NCBI GenBank assembly: GCA_903863255.1
Contig: CAIPBJ010000111.1
Coordinates: 1-47,382 of the forward strand
Direction of reading: 5' to 3'
Source of the DNA: an uncultured Methylophilaceae bacterium
Lineage (GTDB): Bacteria > Pseudomonadota > Gammaproteobacteria > Burkholderiales > Methylophilaceae
DNA length: 47,382 nucleotides
Under the pieces are notes generated by a model. The model searched no databases and was not told the DNA's origin. It was given only the letters and a program-made list of their open reading frames with translations. Of the stretch, positions 38,620 through 46,681 are shown piece after piece. How positions within the stretch are numbered: the first letter of the stretch is position 1; the number at the start of each line of letters is the position of its first letter. The translations under genes were made by a program, and so were the position numbers.

Positions 38620-39258
38620 ATGAATCTACGCATTTACGAAATTTTTTTTTCTATACAGGGTGAGTCTTCTCGCGTTGGGTTGCCTACCGTATTCATAAGA
38701 CTAACCGGATGTCCTCTTAGATGTGGTTACTGTGATACCGAATATGCATTTTCCGGTGGGACCAACAAATCCTTTGATGAAATACTAAGCGAAGTTAGGC
38801 AATATAAAACCAGTTATATTTGCGTTACAGGTGGGGAACCACTTGCTCAAAAAGCAAGCATTGGACTGCTTAAATTATTATGTGATAACGGCTACAGCGT
38901 TTCTCTGGAAACAAGTGGAGCAATGGATATTAGTGAAGTTGACCAATCGGTTTCAGTGATTATGGACATAAAAACACCGGGTTCCGGTGAGAGCGCAAAA
39001 AACCTGTGGTCTAACCTTAAGTTACTAAAAGAAAAAGACGAGGTTAAATTTGTTCTTTGTAACCGAGAAGATTACGAATGGTCAAGGGATGTAATAACCA
39101 AATCAATTAGTAAAGAAAAATGTAACATCCTTTTTTCGCCTGCATACAATCAATTGAATCCAGCTGAGTTGGCAGAATGGATACTGCAGGATAATCTCCC
39201 TGTTCGAATGCAAATCCAAATGCATAAAGTTCTTTGGGGTGAAAAGCCAGGAGTTTAA
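38620..39258 (+). CDS. queE: 7-carboxy-7-deazaguanine synthase QueE
   Basis: Radical-SAM enzyme of 212 residues that makes the deazaguanine core of queuosine. The cluster motif is CPLRCGYC (CxxxCxxC) after [21 protein letters not shown], and TGGEPLAQ follows near residue 70. Directly behind cpoB and ahead of queC, the order found in many proteobacteria. queD and queF are not in the window. Confidence 0.95.
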   Translation: MNLRIYEIFFSIQGESSRVGLPTVFIRLTGCPLRCGYCDTEYAFSGGTNKSFDEILSEVRQYKTSYICVTGGEPLAQKASIGLLKLLCDNGYSVSLETSGAMDISEVDQSVSVIMDIKTPGSGESAKNLWSNLKLLKEKDEVKFVLCNREDYEWSRDVITKSISKEKCNILFSPAYNQLNPAELAEWILQDNLPVRMQIQMHKVLWGEKPGV

Positions 39259-39277
39259 TGGGTTCTTGAAATCTGAT

Positions 39278-39952
39278 ATGAAAAATAAAGCTGTAGTTTT
39301 ACTTTCTGGGGGCCTTGATTCTTCAACTGTTCTGGCAATTGCCAAGGAGCAGGGGTATGAATGTTATTGTCTCAGTTTGGATTATCATCAACGACACAGT
39401 TCTGAACTGCAAGCAGCAAAAAATGTTGCTCAGAATCTAAATGCAAACGAACATAAAACGGTTCATCTAGATTTATCTCTTTTTGGGGGGTCCGCTCTTA
39501 CCGATAAAAACATAGCCGTTCCTATAGAACCAAGCAAAGGAATTCCAGTAACCTACGTCCCGGCTAGGAATACCATAATGCTTTCATTAGCCCTTGCCTG
39601 GGCTGAAGTAATCGAAGCCCAGGATATTTTTATTGGTGTGAATTCACTGGATTACTCAGGGTATCCTGATTGTAGATCAGAGTACATTTCTGCTTTCCAG
39701 AATATGGCAAATCTAGCCACCAAATCAGCCGTAGAGGGCAAGGAAATTAAAATACATGCGCCTTTAATCAATATGACAAAAAATCAAATTATCCAGACAG
39801 GCGTCGCTTTAGGACTTGACTATGGCCTTACTGTATCTTGTTATAACGCTGATGATTTTGGAAGGGCTTGCGGTTCTTGTGACTCTTGTCGATTCAGGAA
39901 AGAAGGCTTTTATCTTGCTGGAATTCCTGATCCAACGAAATACCAAATTTAA
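39278..39952 (+). CDS. queC: 7-cyano-7-deazaguanine synthase QueC
   Basis: ATP-dependent enzyme of 224 residues converting 7-carboxy- to 7-cyano-7-deazaguanine (preQ0). The PP-loop [11 protein letters not shown] lies at the N terminus, [17 protein letters not shown] in the middle, and the zinc cysteines in [20 protein letters not shown] chose ATG 39278; an in-frame GTG at 39239 would overlap queE by 20 bp and add 13 residues with no family match. Ribosome-binding site weak. Confidence 0.95.
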   Translation: MKNKAVVLLSGGLDSSTVLAIAKEQGYECYCLSLDYHQRHSSELQAAKNVAQNLNANEHKTVHLDLSLFGGSALTDKNIAVPIEPSKGIPVTYVPARNTIMLSLALAWAEVIEAQDIFIGVNSLDYSGYPDCRSEYISAFQNMANLATKSAVEGKEIKIHAPLINMTKNQIIQTGVALGLDYGLTVSCYNADDFGRACGSCDSCRFRKEGFYLAGIPDPTKYQI

Positions 39953-39973
39953 GTTCAAAATTCTTTTGAACTT
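39951..39973 (+). terminator. AT-rich hairpin at the end of queC
   Basis: AAGTTCAAAA and TTTTGAACTT form a perfect 10-bp stem with a TTC loop, beginning in the queC stop codon. The stem is AT-rich and no U-run follows, so it is a weak terminator at best; it may protect the 3' end instead. Confidence 0.45.
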
Positions 39974-40012
39974 GTAACACCGCATTATATTTTAGTCATA
40001 CCAATATTCTTC

Positions 40013-40042
40013 TTGCCAAAGACACTAAAAATAACGTAAAAT
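40013..40042 (+). promoter_or_regulatory. Sigma-70 promoter of the rpsP-trmD operon
   Basis: TTGCCA at 40013-40018, 18 bp spacer, TAAAAT at 40037-40042. The bases right after the -10 (CCGCGCC) form a GC-rich discriminator in an otherwise AT-rich region, the feature expected of stable-RNA and ribosomal-protein promoters under ppGpp/DksA control. The predicted leader before rpsP is about 30 bases. Confidence 0.6.
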
Positions 40043-40079
40043 CCGCGCCTTTCTGTATCATATTAAAGAGAACATAATT

Positions 40080-40523
40080 ATGGTGGTCATTCGTTTAGCC
40101 CGCGGTGGAGCGAAGAAAACTCCTTTTTACAGTGTTGTAGTTGCGGATTCTCGTAACCGTCGTGACGGCAGGTTTATTGAGCGCGTAGGATTTTACAACC
40201 CATCCGCTAAGATAGGAACTGAAGGATTACGTTTGGATAGCGAACGTATAACACATTGGCAAAAAAACGGTGCTCAGTTGTCGGAAACGGTAGCAAGATT
40301 GGTCAAGCTGGATGCTAAGGGCCCCGGTGCTGCTGATGCTGCAAAAGCTAAGGACGCTGCAAAAGCCGCTGCGGTTGCGAAAGCCAAAGCAGAAGCAGAG
40401 GCTGCTAAATTAGCAGCTATTGCTGCAGAAGAAGCAAAAAAGGCTGCTGAAAAAGCCGCTGCCGATGCAGCAGAGGCTGCTGCAGCTGCAGCAGAATCCG
40501 TTGAAACTCCGGCTTCAGAGTAA
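40080..40523 (+). CDS. rpsP: Ribosomal protein bS16 with long Ala/Lys-rich tail
   Basis: The first 80 residues are a normal bS16 ([31 protein letters not shown]). Residues 81-147 are an extension of about 67 residues made almost only of Ala, Lys and Glu, with acidic residues near the end. bS16 is usually 80-90 residues, so the tail nearly doubles it. It would be predicted as a long helix projecting from the 30S surface. The reading frame is continuous, and codons in the tail are varied (GCT, GCA, GCC, GCG), which argues against a recent repeat expansion. First gene of rpsP-rimM-trmD-rplS. Confidence 0.95.
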   Translation: MVVIRLARGGAKKTPFYSVVVADSRNRRDGRFIERVGFYNPSAKIGTEGLRLDSERITHWQKNGAQLSETVARLVKLDAKGPGAADAAKAKDAAKAAAVAKAKAEAEAAKLAAIAAEEAKKAAEKAAADAAEAAAAAAESVETPASE

Positions 40524-40527
40524 ATCG

Positions 40528-40549
40528 ACCGTTTTTATACGGTTTTTTT
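40528..40549 (+). terminator. Small intrinsic terminator between rpsP and rimM
   Basis: ACCGT, loop TTTTAT, ACGGT, followed at once by six further T. The stem is only 5 bp, so read-through should be frequent, as required for the essential trmD and rplS downstream. It fits an attenuating terminator setting bS16 above RimM and TrmD. Confidence 0.55.
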
Positions 40550-40555
40550 CTGGTT

Positions 40556-41053
40556 GTGAGTGATATGGTTGTCATGGGGCGCATTGTCGCCCCATATGGC
40601 ATTTTGGGATGGCTCAAAGTGCAGCCTCATACCGAAAATGTTGATAGTCTGTTCGACTATGAAAATTGGTGGTTGGGGCGCGATAGTGTATGGAATGAAT
40701 ATTCCGTGGAAGAAGCCAAGGTTCATGGTAAAACCTTGCTGGTAAAGCTTGATAAGATTAATGATCGAGATTCGGCTTTGGTTTTTAAAGGTAAGCAGGT
40801 GGCCGTTCCACGTGAGCTTTTGCCGCCGACTGAAGAAAATGAATATTATTGGTCAGATCTAATTGGTCTGGAAGTGACCAATAAAGAATCAATTTGTATG
40901 GGATCTATTGTAGACGTTTTTGAAACTGGAGCGAACGATGTTCTCGTTGTCAAAGGCGATAAGGAACGATTGATTCCTTTTGTTGCTCAAGTAATTTTAC
41001 AAGTTGATTTGGAATCTAAAACCATGATTGTTGATTGGGATGCAGATTTTTGA
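40556..41053 (+). CDS. rimM: Ribosome maturation factor RimM
   Basis: Assists 30S head assembly, binding uS19; 165 residues. N-terminal domain with [23 protein letters not shown] and C-terminal PRC-barrel with [21 protein letters not shown] and LIPFVAQVI. The start is either GTG 40556 or ATG 40565, three codons in; neither has a strong ribosome-binding site. Its stop overlaps the trmD TTG (TTGA). Confidence 0.96.
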   Translation: MSDMVVMGRIVAPYGILGWLKVQPHTENVDSLFDYENWWLGRDSVWNEYSVEEAKVHGKTLLVKLDKINDRDSALVFKGKQVAVPRELLPPTEENEYYWSDLIGLEVTNKESICMGSIVDVFETGANDVLVVKGDKERLIPFVAQVILQVDLESKTMIVDWDADF

Positions 41054-41811
41054 GTATCCAGTTTGATGTTATCACTTTATTTCCTCAAATGTTTGAGGCA
41101 TTGAAGCGTTTCGGCATCTCATCAAGGGCATTAGAAAAAAATTTATATGAAATGCATTTGTGGAATCCAAGAGATTTTACAAATGATAATCACAGGACGG
41201 TCGATGACAGACCTTATGGTGGTGGTCCTGGTATGGTAATGCTTGCTGAACCGTTGCAAAAGGCAATTGAGTCGGCAGTTGATAGGCAGTTAAGCAGGGG
41301 GTTGGACAGGCCAAAAGTGATTCATCTGTCACCTGTGGGTAAGCCATTGACGCACCGAGCGATTATGGAACTTTCTCAATATGCTGGAATAATTTTATTA
41401 GCAAGCAGATACGAAGGGGTCGATGAGCGTCTTTTGAGTCGATGTGTGGATGAAGAGTATTCCTTGGGAGACTATGTCCTTTCCGGAGGTGAGCTTCCAG
41501 CAATGGTCATGATGGATGCCATAATCAGGCAATTGCCAGGAGCACTGGGAGATGCCGATTCTGCTGTAGAAGACTCTTTTGTAGATGGTTTGCTAGATTG
41601 CCCACACTACACAAGACCTGAAGAGTACGAGGGTATGCGAGTTCCAGAGATATTAATGTCTGGGAATCATGCAAAGATTAAAGAGTGGCGGCTAAAAATG
41701 TCACTTAAAAGAACTCGGGATAAACGTCCTGATTTATTGACCGCAAGGTCGTTGACGAAAGAAGAATCTCGTCTGCTCAGTGAATTGGAGCAGGAACAAG
41801 AATCTTTATAA
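41050..41811 (+). CDS. trmD: tRNA (guanine-N1)-methyltransferase TrmD
   Basis: Makes m1G37 in tRNA and prevents +1 frameshifts; 253 residues. SPOUT knot with [39 protein letters not shown] and [15 protein letters not shown] chose TTG 41050, which overlaps the rimM stop by TTGA and gives the family N terminus two residues before FDVITLFP. Another TTG at 41035 would add five residues; no ATG is available. Confidence 0.97.
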   Translation: MSIQFDVITLFPQMFEALKRFGISSRALEKNLYEMHLWNPRDFTNDNHRTVDDRPYGGGPGMVMLAEPLQKAIESAVDRQLSRGLDRPKVIHLSPVGKPLTHRAIMELSQYAGIILLASRYEGVDERLLSRCVDEEYSLGDYVLSGGELPAMVMMDAIIRQLPGALGDADSAVEDSFVDGLLDCPHYTRPEEYEGMRVPEILMSGNHAKIKEWRLKMSLKRTRDKRPDLLTARSLTKEESRLLSELEQEQESL

Positions 41812-41828
41812 TTAAAAGGAACCCAGAA

Positions 41829-42224
41829 ATGGCAGATATAATCAAACAGTTGGAACAGGAAGAGATTGCTCGCCTGAATAAAGTAATACCAGATTTTGCA
41901 CCTGGTGATACTTTGGTAGTCGGTGTGAACGTGGTAGAAGGAAACCGAAAACGCGTTCAGGCATACGAAGGTGTTGTAATTGCTAAGCGTAATAGAGGGC
42001 TTAACTCATCCTTTATCGTTAGAAAGATTTCATCAGGAGAAGGTGTTGAACGTACATTTCAAACTTATTCCCCTTTGATAGCCTCAATTGAAGTTAAGCG
42101 TCGTGGCGATGTAAGACGTGCAAAACTTTACTATCTCCGTGAGCGTTCAGGTAAATCCGCACGTATTAAGGAAAAGCTTCAAGCTCGTGATAAAGAGATC
42201 ATGGCTCCAGAGTCTGCAGAATAA
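41829..42224 (+). CDS. rplS: Ribosomal protein bL19
   Basis: 50S protein at the subunit interface, 131 residues. Family motifs [39 protein letters not shown] and the Arg/Lys-rich [17 protein letters not shown]. Last gene of the trmD operon, closed by a strong terminator. The acidic C-terminal end is slightly longer than E. coli L19. Confidence 0.98.
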   Translation: MADIIKQLEQEEIARLNKVIPDFAPGDTLVVGVNVVEGNRKRVQAYEGVVIAKRNRGLNSSFIVRKISSGEGVERTFQTYSPLIASIEVKRRGDVRRAKLYYLRERSGKSARIKEKLQARDKEIMAPESAE

Positions 42225-42249
42225 ATTATCTTTTTTAGGATAACCAAGA

Positions 42250-42280
42250 AGCCCCAGAAAATTTTCTGGGGCTTTTTTTT
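42250..42280 (+). terminator. Strong Rho-independent terminator after rplS
   Basis: GCCCCAGAAAA and TTTTCTGGGGC form a perfect 22-base palindrome at 42251-42272, followed by eight T. Four to five GC pairs at the base and a long U-run make it the clearest terminator in the window. Confidence 0.92.
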
Positions 42281-42297
42281 AAGTTAATATACTGAGT

Positions 42298-42771
42298 ATG
42301 GAAAATATTTGTGATGCATTCATCGAAACGCCTTTTGGCAGCGTCGGTATTCAAACCAGTCAAGGGTGTTTGCTTGCAGTAAAGCTTTTTCCTTCAATGG
42401 GAATTCAAAAGTCTCCTCAAGATGATTTCACGAGGATGGTTCTTAATCAGATACAAGGTTATTTGATTAATCCAAATAACAAAATTGATTTAAACCTAAA
42501 TATGATAGGTACGAATTTCCAAAAAAATGTTTGGACGAGAATCGCTGAAATACCAGTTGGACAAACACAGAGTTATAGCGACTTGGCTATCAGCTTAGGT
42601 AGTGGCCCCCGTGCGGTTGCAAATGCATGCGGGGCAAATAATTTTCCGCTTGTTATCCCATGTCATCGTGTTGTAGCTAAAGCTGGGCTTGGGGGATTTA
42701 TGCAGAATGCTGAAGGTGGAATGGTAATAAAAAGATGGTTAATCGACCATGAAAAAGCTAATGCATGGTAA
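42298..42771 (+). CDS. ogt: Methylated-DNA-[protein]-cysteine S-methyltransferase
   Basis: Suicide DNA repair protein that takes methyl groups from O6-methylguanine, 157 residues. The acceptor Cys is in VIPCHRVVA, and the DNA-binding helix with GSGPRAVANACGANNF and the N-terminal small domain are present. The ATG is just 18 bp past the U-run of the rplS terminator, so its promoter must overlap that hairpin (TAATAT at 42285-42290 is the best -10). No ribosome-binding site is seen. Its end overlaps xerD by 7 bp. Confidence 0.94.
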   Translation: MENICDAFIETPFGSVGIQTSQGCLLAVKLFPSMGIQKSPQDDFTRMVLNQIQGYLINPNNKIDLNLNMIGTNFQKNVWTRIAEIPVGQTQSYSDLAISLGSGPRAVANACGANNFPLVIPCHRVVAKAGLGGFMQNAEGGMVIKRWLIDHEKANAW

Positions 42772-43688
42772 GCGATCAAATAAACAGAACCTTAAATCAT
42801 CAGAGTCAGGAAATGATTGATGAATTTATTGATCAGATCTGGTTAGAAGAGGGATTGGCAAAAAACACGCTTGAAAGTTATCGGCATGATTTGACTGGTT
42901 TCGGAATCTGGCTCAAATTGTATAAAGATAGGCATCTATATCAAGTTGAACAAACGGATATTCAAAATTATCTGGCTTTCAAGTTTCCCAAAAGCAAGCC
43001 TCGAACTATTGGCCGTTTGATCGCAAGCTTAAGAAGATTTTACCGACTTGCACTAAGGGAAAACAAAATCGATTTTGATCCAACCGTTCAGATCGAAGCA
43101 CCAAAATTGCCACGCTCCTTACCCAAAAGTCTATCTGAGGACGAAGTAACTGCTTTGTTAAATGCTCCTGACACGAATGAAATGTTGGGTTTGCGTGATA
43201 AGGCCATGTTGGAACTGCTTTATGCAAGTGGGCTTCGTGTTTCGGAATTAATAAATTTAAAAGTTACAGAGGTTAGTTTAACTGAAGGGGTTGTACGCGT
43301 AACAGGAAAAGGAAGCAAAACAAGACTGGTTCCTATGGGGGAAGTTGCACTTGACTGGATCACAAATTACTTGGTACAAGCCAGACCAGTCATATTAGGG
43401 AAAAGACTATGCGAAAGTATTTTCGTTACGCAACGAGGTTTGCCCATGACTCGTCAATCATTCTGGTATGTAATAAAGCGTTATGCTGGCCTTGCAAATA
43501 TAGATAAACCATTATCGCCACATGTATTGCGTCATGCCTTTGCAACTCATCTTCTTAATCATGGGGCGGACTTGAGGGTTGTGCAGATGTTACTTGGGCA
43601 CGCTGACATTTCAACAACTCAAATATATACCCATGTGGCTAGGGAGCGCTTGAAACAGCTTCATCAACAACATCATCCTCGTGGTTGA
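42765..43688 (+). CDS. xerD: Tyrosine recombinase XerD
   Basis: Site-specific recombinase that resolves chromosome dimers at dif with XerC and FtsK; 307 residues. N-terminal SAM-like DNA-binding domain with IWLEEGLAKNTLESYRHDL; catalytic domain with Arg in ASGLRVSELI, Lys in TGKGSKTRLVP, HVLRHAFATHLLNHGADLR, GHADISTTQIYTH with the nucleophile Tyr. XerD rather than XerC is inferred from the WLEEGLxKNTLxxYR pattern. Starts inside ogt. No integrase-like context. Confidence 0.93.
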   Translation: MVSDQINRTLNHQSQEMIDEFIDQIWLEEGLAKNTLESYRHDLTGFGIWLKLYKDRHLYQVEQTDIQNYLAFKFPKSKPRTIGRLIASLRRFYRLALRENKIDFDPTVQIEAPKLPRSLPKSLSEDEVTALLNAPDTNEMLGLRDKAMLELLYASGLRVSELINLKVTEVSLTEGVVRVTGKGSKTRLVPMGEVALDWITNYLVQARPVILGKRLCESIFVTQRGLPMTRQSFWYVIKRYAGLANIDKPLSPHVLRHAFATHLLNHGADLRVVQMLLGHADISTTQIYTHVARERLKQLHQQHHPRG

Positions 43689-43702
43689 TTGTCGATTCGA
43701 GT

Positions 43703-44065
43703 TTAACTTGAAACTATTTCTCCTCTTTCAATGATGACTCCAAGTGCTTTCAAACCTGGCAGAATGCCGGGTTTTGAAACTTTCAATCTTACCCAAGGAG
43801 CCCCAAACTCCGTCATTATCAATTGGCAAACCTGCTCAGCAAGATACTCGACTAGTTGAAAGCTGTTTTTCGCAAGCAGTTCTCTAATGCGGAATACAAC
43901 ATCTGCGTAATTTATTGTGTCTTTAATGTCGTCACTTTGGCAACTCTTGCTTGAGGGCAATCCGATTTCAATATCAAGAATTATATTTTGGTTCAATATT
44001 CTTTCCCATTCAGGAACGCCTAGTCTTGTTTTAACTTTTACTTCGCTTAAAAAAATGATATCCAT
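43703..44065 (-). CDS. folB: Dihydroneopterin aldolase
   Basis: Converts dihydroneopterin to hydroxymethyl-dihydropterin in folate synthesis; 120 residues. Begins MDIIFLSEVKVKTRLGVPEWE, with the catalytic Glu/Lys region in VEYLAEQVC and LKVSKPGIL. Divergent from plsY, as in many proteobacteria. Complements NudB at 22.8 kb, which acts one step earlier. Convergent with xerD, 14 bp apart. Confidence 0.95.
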   Translation of the reverse strand: MDIIFLSEVKVKTRLGVPEWERILNQNIILDIEIGLPSSKSCQSDDIKDTINYADVVFRIRELLAKNSFQLVEYLAEQVCQLIMTEFGAPWVRLKVSKPGILPGLKALGVIIERGEIVSS

Positions 44066-44124
44066 TGGGAATTTTTAATATAAAAGATTATGATAAAGGT
44101 TTACAGATTTTAGAGCATCTAGAG

Positions 44125-44748
44125 ATGAATGAGTTAGGATTTATTCCAGTAACGTTGATTCCAGTTTTGTGGATTGTGAGTTCTTATTTGTTAGGATCCA
44201 TTTCATTTGGAATTCTAGTTTGCAAGCTATTTGGATTGCCAGACCCCAGAACGGTTGGATCTGGTAACCCAGGTGCGACAAATGTGCTTAGAAGCGGAAA
44301 GAAGTTTGCGGCCCTTCTGACTTTGATCGGGGATGCTTTAAAAGGTTGGTTTCCAGTTTGGCTGGCATTTCATAATAATATGCTGATGTGGGTAATAAGC
44401 TATGCCGGCTTTGCCGTGTTCCTTGGACATCTCTACCCAGTTTTTTACAGATTCAAGGGTGGTAAGGGTGTCGCAACTGCTTTGGGTGTTATGCTGGCTA
44501 TATCGCCATTGTTGGGCCTTGCTGCTGTATTGACATGGGGACTGGTTTTTCTATTGTTTCGCTACTCATCACTCGCTGCAATTGTCGCAGCTTTTAGTGC
44601 CCCATTCTATGCTTACTTGTTGCTTAGACCCTACAAGGATTACATTATATTGGTATTTGTATTGGCACTATTTCTAATATGGCGGCATAAGACAAATATA
44701 AAGAAACTATTGAGTGGAACTGAATCAAGCTTTAGAAAAACTTCTTAA
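44125..44748 (+). CDS. plsY: Glycerol-3-phosphate acyltransferase PlsY
   Basis: Transfers acyl from acyl-phosphate to glycerol-3-phosphate, the first acylation in phospholipid synthesis; 207 residues and five membrane helices. Motifs [26 protein letters not shown] and [10 protein letters not shown] are all intact. I chose ATG 44125; the open frame begins at TTG 44065, but those 20 residues are not hydrophobic and the base overlaps the folB start. Its stop overlaps the convergent tsaD by 4 bp. Confidence 0.94.
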   Translation: MNELGFIPVTLIPVLWIVSSYLLGSISFGILVCKLFGLPDPRTVGSGNPGATNVLRSGKKFAALLTLIGDALKGWFPVWLAFHNNMLMWVISYAGFAVFLGHLYPVFYRFKGGKGVATALGVMLAISPLLGLAAVLTWGLVFLLFRYSSLAAIVAAFSAPFYAYLLLRPYKDYIILVFVLALFLIWRHKTNIKKLLSGTESSFRKTS

Positions 44749-45770
44749 GGCTTTTGAAGTTCAGCTAAGTCCCATCGGGGTTTTACATGAAAGCTGAGAC
44801 TTTCTCGCGTAAAGTTCAATATCCTCATAGCCCCAGCAAAAGCAATCATTGCCCCGTTGTCAGTGCAGAATTCCAACCTAGGATAATGAACTTTGCATAA
44901 TTTTTTATTCGTTGCCAGATTTAATTTCTCACGAAGTCTTTTATTCGCACCCACCCCACCAGAAACAACCAAATTATCAAGTCCCGTTCTGCGGAGAGCT
45001 TCCATGCATTTGAAAGTCAGTACTTCAGTCACTGATTCTTGAAATGCGTAGGCAATGTCCGCTTTAATCGAGTCGTTGATTTTTCCGGTTGGGTCGCTTT
45101 GTTGGTTCACTAAAGTTAGAACGGCAGTTTTCAGTCCACTGAAACTAAAATTGAGGTCACCACTGTTCAGCATTGGTTTTGGTAATAAATAATTTGGTTT
45201 ACCCATCAAAGCAAGTTTCGATATTGCAGGACCACCCGGATAGGCTAAGCCAAGTAACTTGGCTGTCTTGTCGAAGGCCTCCCCGGCTGCATCGTCTAGC
45301 GTATCCCCAAGCAGTTCATATTCCCCTATCCCTGACACTAACATTAACTGGGTATGACCACCGGAGACTAGGAGCGCTACAAAAGGGAATTGGGGTCGAT
45401 TCTCTTCTAGTAAAGGTGCAAGTAGATGCCCTTCTAGATGGTGAATTGGTATGGTAGGTATCTTTAAAGAAAAGGCAAGCGATTCAGCTATGCTTGTTCC
45501 TACCAGAAGGGCACCTGACAAACCGGGTCCTTGAGTGTACGCGATCGCATTGATCGAATTTTTTGTTAAACCAGCCTTATTTAAAACAGTATCAATCAAC
45601 GGGAGGGTCCGCCGGATATGATCTCTTGATGCTAGTTCTGGCACAACACCGCCATATTCCGCATGCATTTCAATTTGGGAATGAAGGGCATGAGCCAATA
45701 ACCCTCTTTCTGTATCATATAGTGCAACGCCTGTCTCATCACAGGACGATTCGATGCCAAGTACTAACAT
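44745..45770 (-). CDS. tsaD: tRNA threonylcarbamoyladenosine synthase subunit TsaD
   Basis: ASKHA-fold enzyme of 341 residues that transfers threonylcarbamoyl to A37 of ANN-decoding tRNAs. Starts [14 protein letters not shown], has the metal HxxxH in [20 protein letters not shown] and the C-terminal [13 protein letters not shown] chose ATG 45768-45770; a longer frame to 45911 reads through the rpsU promoter and 5' end and lacks homology. Divergent from rpsU, the widely conserved tsaD/rpsU pair. Confidence 0.97.
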   Translation of the reverse strand: MLVLGIESSCDETGVALYDTERGLLAHALHSQIEMHAEYGGVVPELASRDHIRRTLPLIDTVLNKAGLTKNSINAIAYTQGPGLSGALLVGTSIAESLAFSLKIPTIPIHHLEGHLLAPLLEENRPQFPFVALLVSGGHTQLMLVSGIGEYELLGDTLDDAAGEAFDKTAKLLGLAYPGGPAISKLALMGKPNYLLPKPMLNSGDLNFSFSGLKTAVLTLVNQQSDPTGKINDSIKADIAYAFQESVTEVLTFKCMEALRRTGLDNLVVSGGVGANKRLREKLNLATNKKLCKVHYPRLEFCTDNGAMIAFAGAMRILNFTRESLSFHVKPRWDLAELQKP

Positions 45771-45784
45771 ATTGATATTCTGTA

Positions 45785-45813
45785 TTGATAATTCTAAATA
45801 ATACGGATAGAAT
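45785..45813 (+). promoter_or_regulatory. Promoter of rpsU-yqeY-(dnaG)
   Basis: TTGATA at 45785-45790, exactly 17 bp spacer, TAGAAT at 45808-45813; predicted start near 45820, about 33 bases ahead of the rpsU ATG. AAAGGAAAG at about 45837-45845 is the ribosome-binding site. Confidence 0.6.
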
Positions 45814-45838
45814 ACCAGACTTTTTCCACCTTTCTCAA
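45809..45838 (-). promoter_or_regulatory. Promoter of tsaD, overlapping the rpsU promoter
   Basis: Reading leftwards: TTGAGA (45838-45833), 18 bp, TATTCT (45814-45809). Its -10 shares five base pairs with the rpsU -10 on the other strand, so one polymerase at a time can occupy the site. Hexamers are fair (5 of 6 and 4 of 6 to consensus). Confidence 0.45.
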
Positions 45839-45852
45839 AGGAAAGTGATTTA

Positions 45853-46065
45853 ATGTCAAGCGTACGTGTTAAAGAAAATGAGCCATTTGATGTTGCTCTT
45901 CGCCGTTTCAAGCGAATGATTGAAAAAACAGGACTTTTAACCGATCTTCGCGCACGCGAATTTTACGAAAAGCCAACTTGGGAGCGTAAACGCAAAGCTG
46001 CTGCGGCTGTTAAACGTCATTATCGTCGTATTCGCAATCAAACGTTGCCAGCAAAACTCTACTAG
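45853..46065 (+). CDS. rpsU: Ribosomal protein bS21
   Basis: Small basic 30S protein of 70 residues beginning [21 protein letters not shown] and ending [13 protein letters not shown]; exactly the usual length. It helps start-site selection on mRNA. First gene of the macromolecular synthesis cluster with yqeY and dnaG. Confidence 0.98.
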   Translation: MSSVRVKENEPFDVALRRFKRMIEKTGLLTDLRAREFYEKPTWERKRKAAAAVKRHYRRIRNQTLPAKLY

Positions 46066-46097
46066 TCTAATCAGTCCCTTTTTGAAGGATTTTGTTG

Positions 46098-46544
46098 GTG
46101 AGTCTTAAAGTAAGAATATCTGACGATATGAAGAATGCTATGCGGGCCAGAGACGCTGCAAGGCTTGGAGCAATAAGGCTTCTGCAATCAGCGATTAAGC
46201 AGCGTGAGGTAGATGAGCGTATCGAGCTTGATGATGATCAAGTGATAGAAGCTATTGAGAAAATGTTGAAACAGAGAAGAGACTCTATTTCTCAATACGA
46301 GGCTGCTAACAGATTTGATTTGGCGGACGCAGAAAAATTCGAAGTCAGCGTATTGCAAGATTATCTTCCAAAGCAATTGTCTGAAAAAGAAATCCTGGAT
46401 ATTATCGATGAGGTAGTTAAAGAGATCGGTGCAACTGGAATCAAGGACATGAGCAAAGTGATGGCAGTTATTAAGCCGAAAGTGTTGGGTCGAGCTGATA
46501 TGGGAATGATATCAGGGCTTATTAAAACTAAGCTAAGCGTTTAA
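46098..46544 (+). CDS. yqeY: GatB/YqeY domain protein
   Basis: A 148-residue helical protein (MSLKVRISDDMKNAMRARDAARL at the start; LGRADMGMISGLIK near the end) resembling the C-terminal domain of GatB. The free-standing form is common between rpsU and dnaG; a role in tRNA-dependent amidation is assumed but unproven. I chose GTG 46098 with GAAGGA 8 bp upstream; TTG 46092 is in frame. A good terminator follows. Confidence 0.93.
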   Translation: MSLKVRISDDMKNAMRARDAARLGAIRLLQSAIKQREVDERIELDDDQVIEAIEKMLKQRRDSISQYEAANRFDLADAEKFEVSVLQDYLPKQLSEKEILDIIDEVVKEIGATGIKDMSKVMAVIKPKVLGRADMGMISGLIKTKLSV

Positions 46545-46568
46545 AAAATAACGTTAAGGTTTTATATG

Positions 46569-46591
46569 AAAGGAGCATAGTGCTCCTTTTT
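46569..46591 (+). terminator. Rho-independent terminator after yqeY
   Basis: AAAGGAGCA, loop TAG, TGCTCCTTT, then more T: a 9-bp stem with a short U-run. It should separate rpsU-yqeY from dnaG, which starts 91 bp downstream, or only partially attenuate. Confidence 0.85.
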
Positions 46592-46681
46592 GCTTTTAAG
46601 CCATACTCTCCCTGATTCTTGAAAGTACAATGAATATTTTGGATTGCAGGTAATTGTAATGATGGGGTTTATAACTTAGGT

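Noticed and set aside
40320-40520. bS16 tail as a frameshift artefact
   Set aside because: The frame is continuous with varied codons, and the composition is a coherent helix; no alternative stop at the normal length is lost by a single obvious indel.
42765-43688. Tyrosine recombinase as a sign of an integrated element
   Set aside because: Sequence pattern and context (ogt, folB, plsY) fit housekeeping XerD; no tRNA target, attachment repeats or phage genes are nearby.
45771-45911. Extended N terminus for TsaD
   Set aside because: It would cross the rpsU promoter and coding start; TsaD proteins begin at [14 protein letters not shown].
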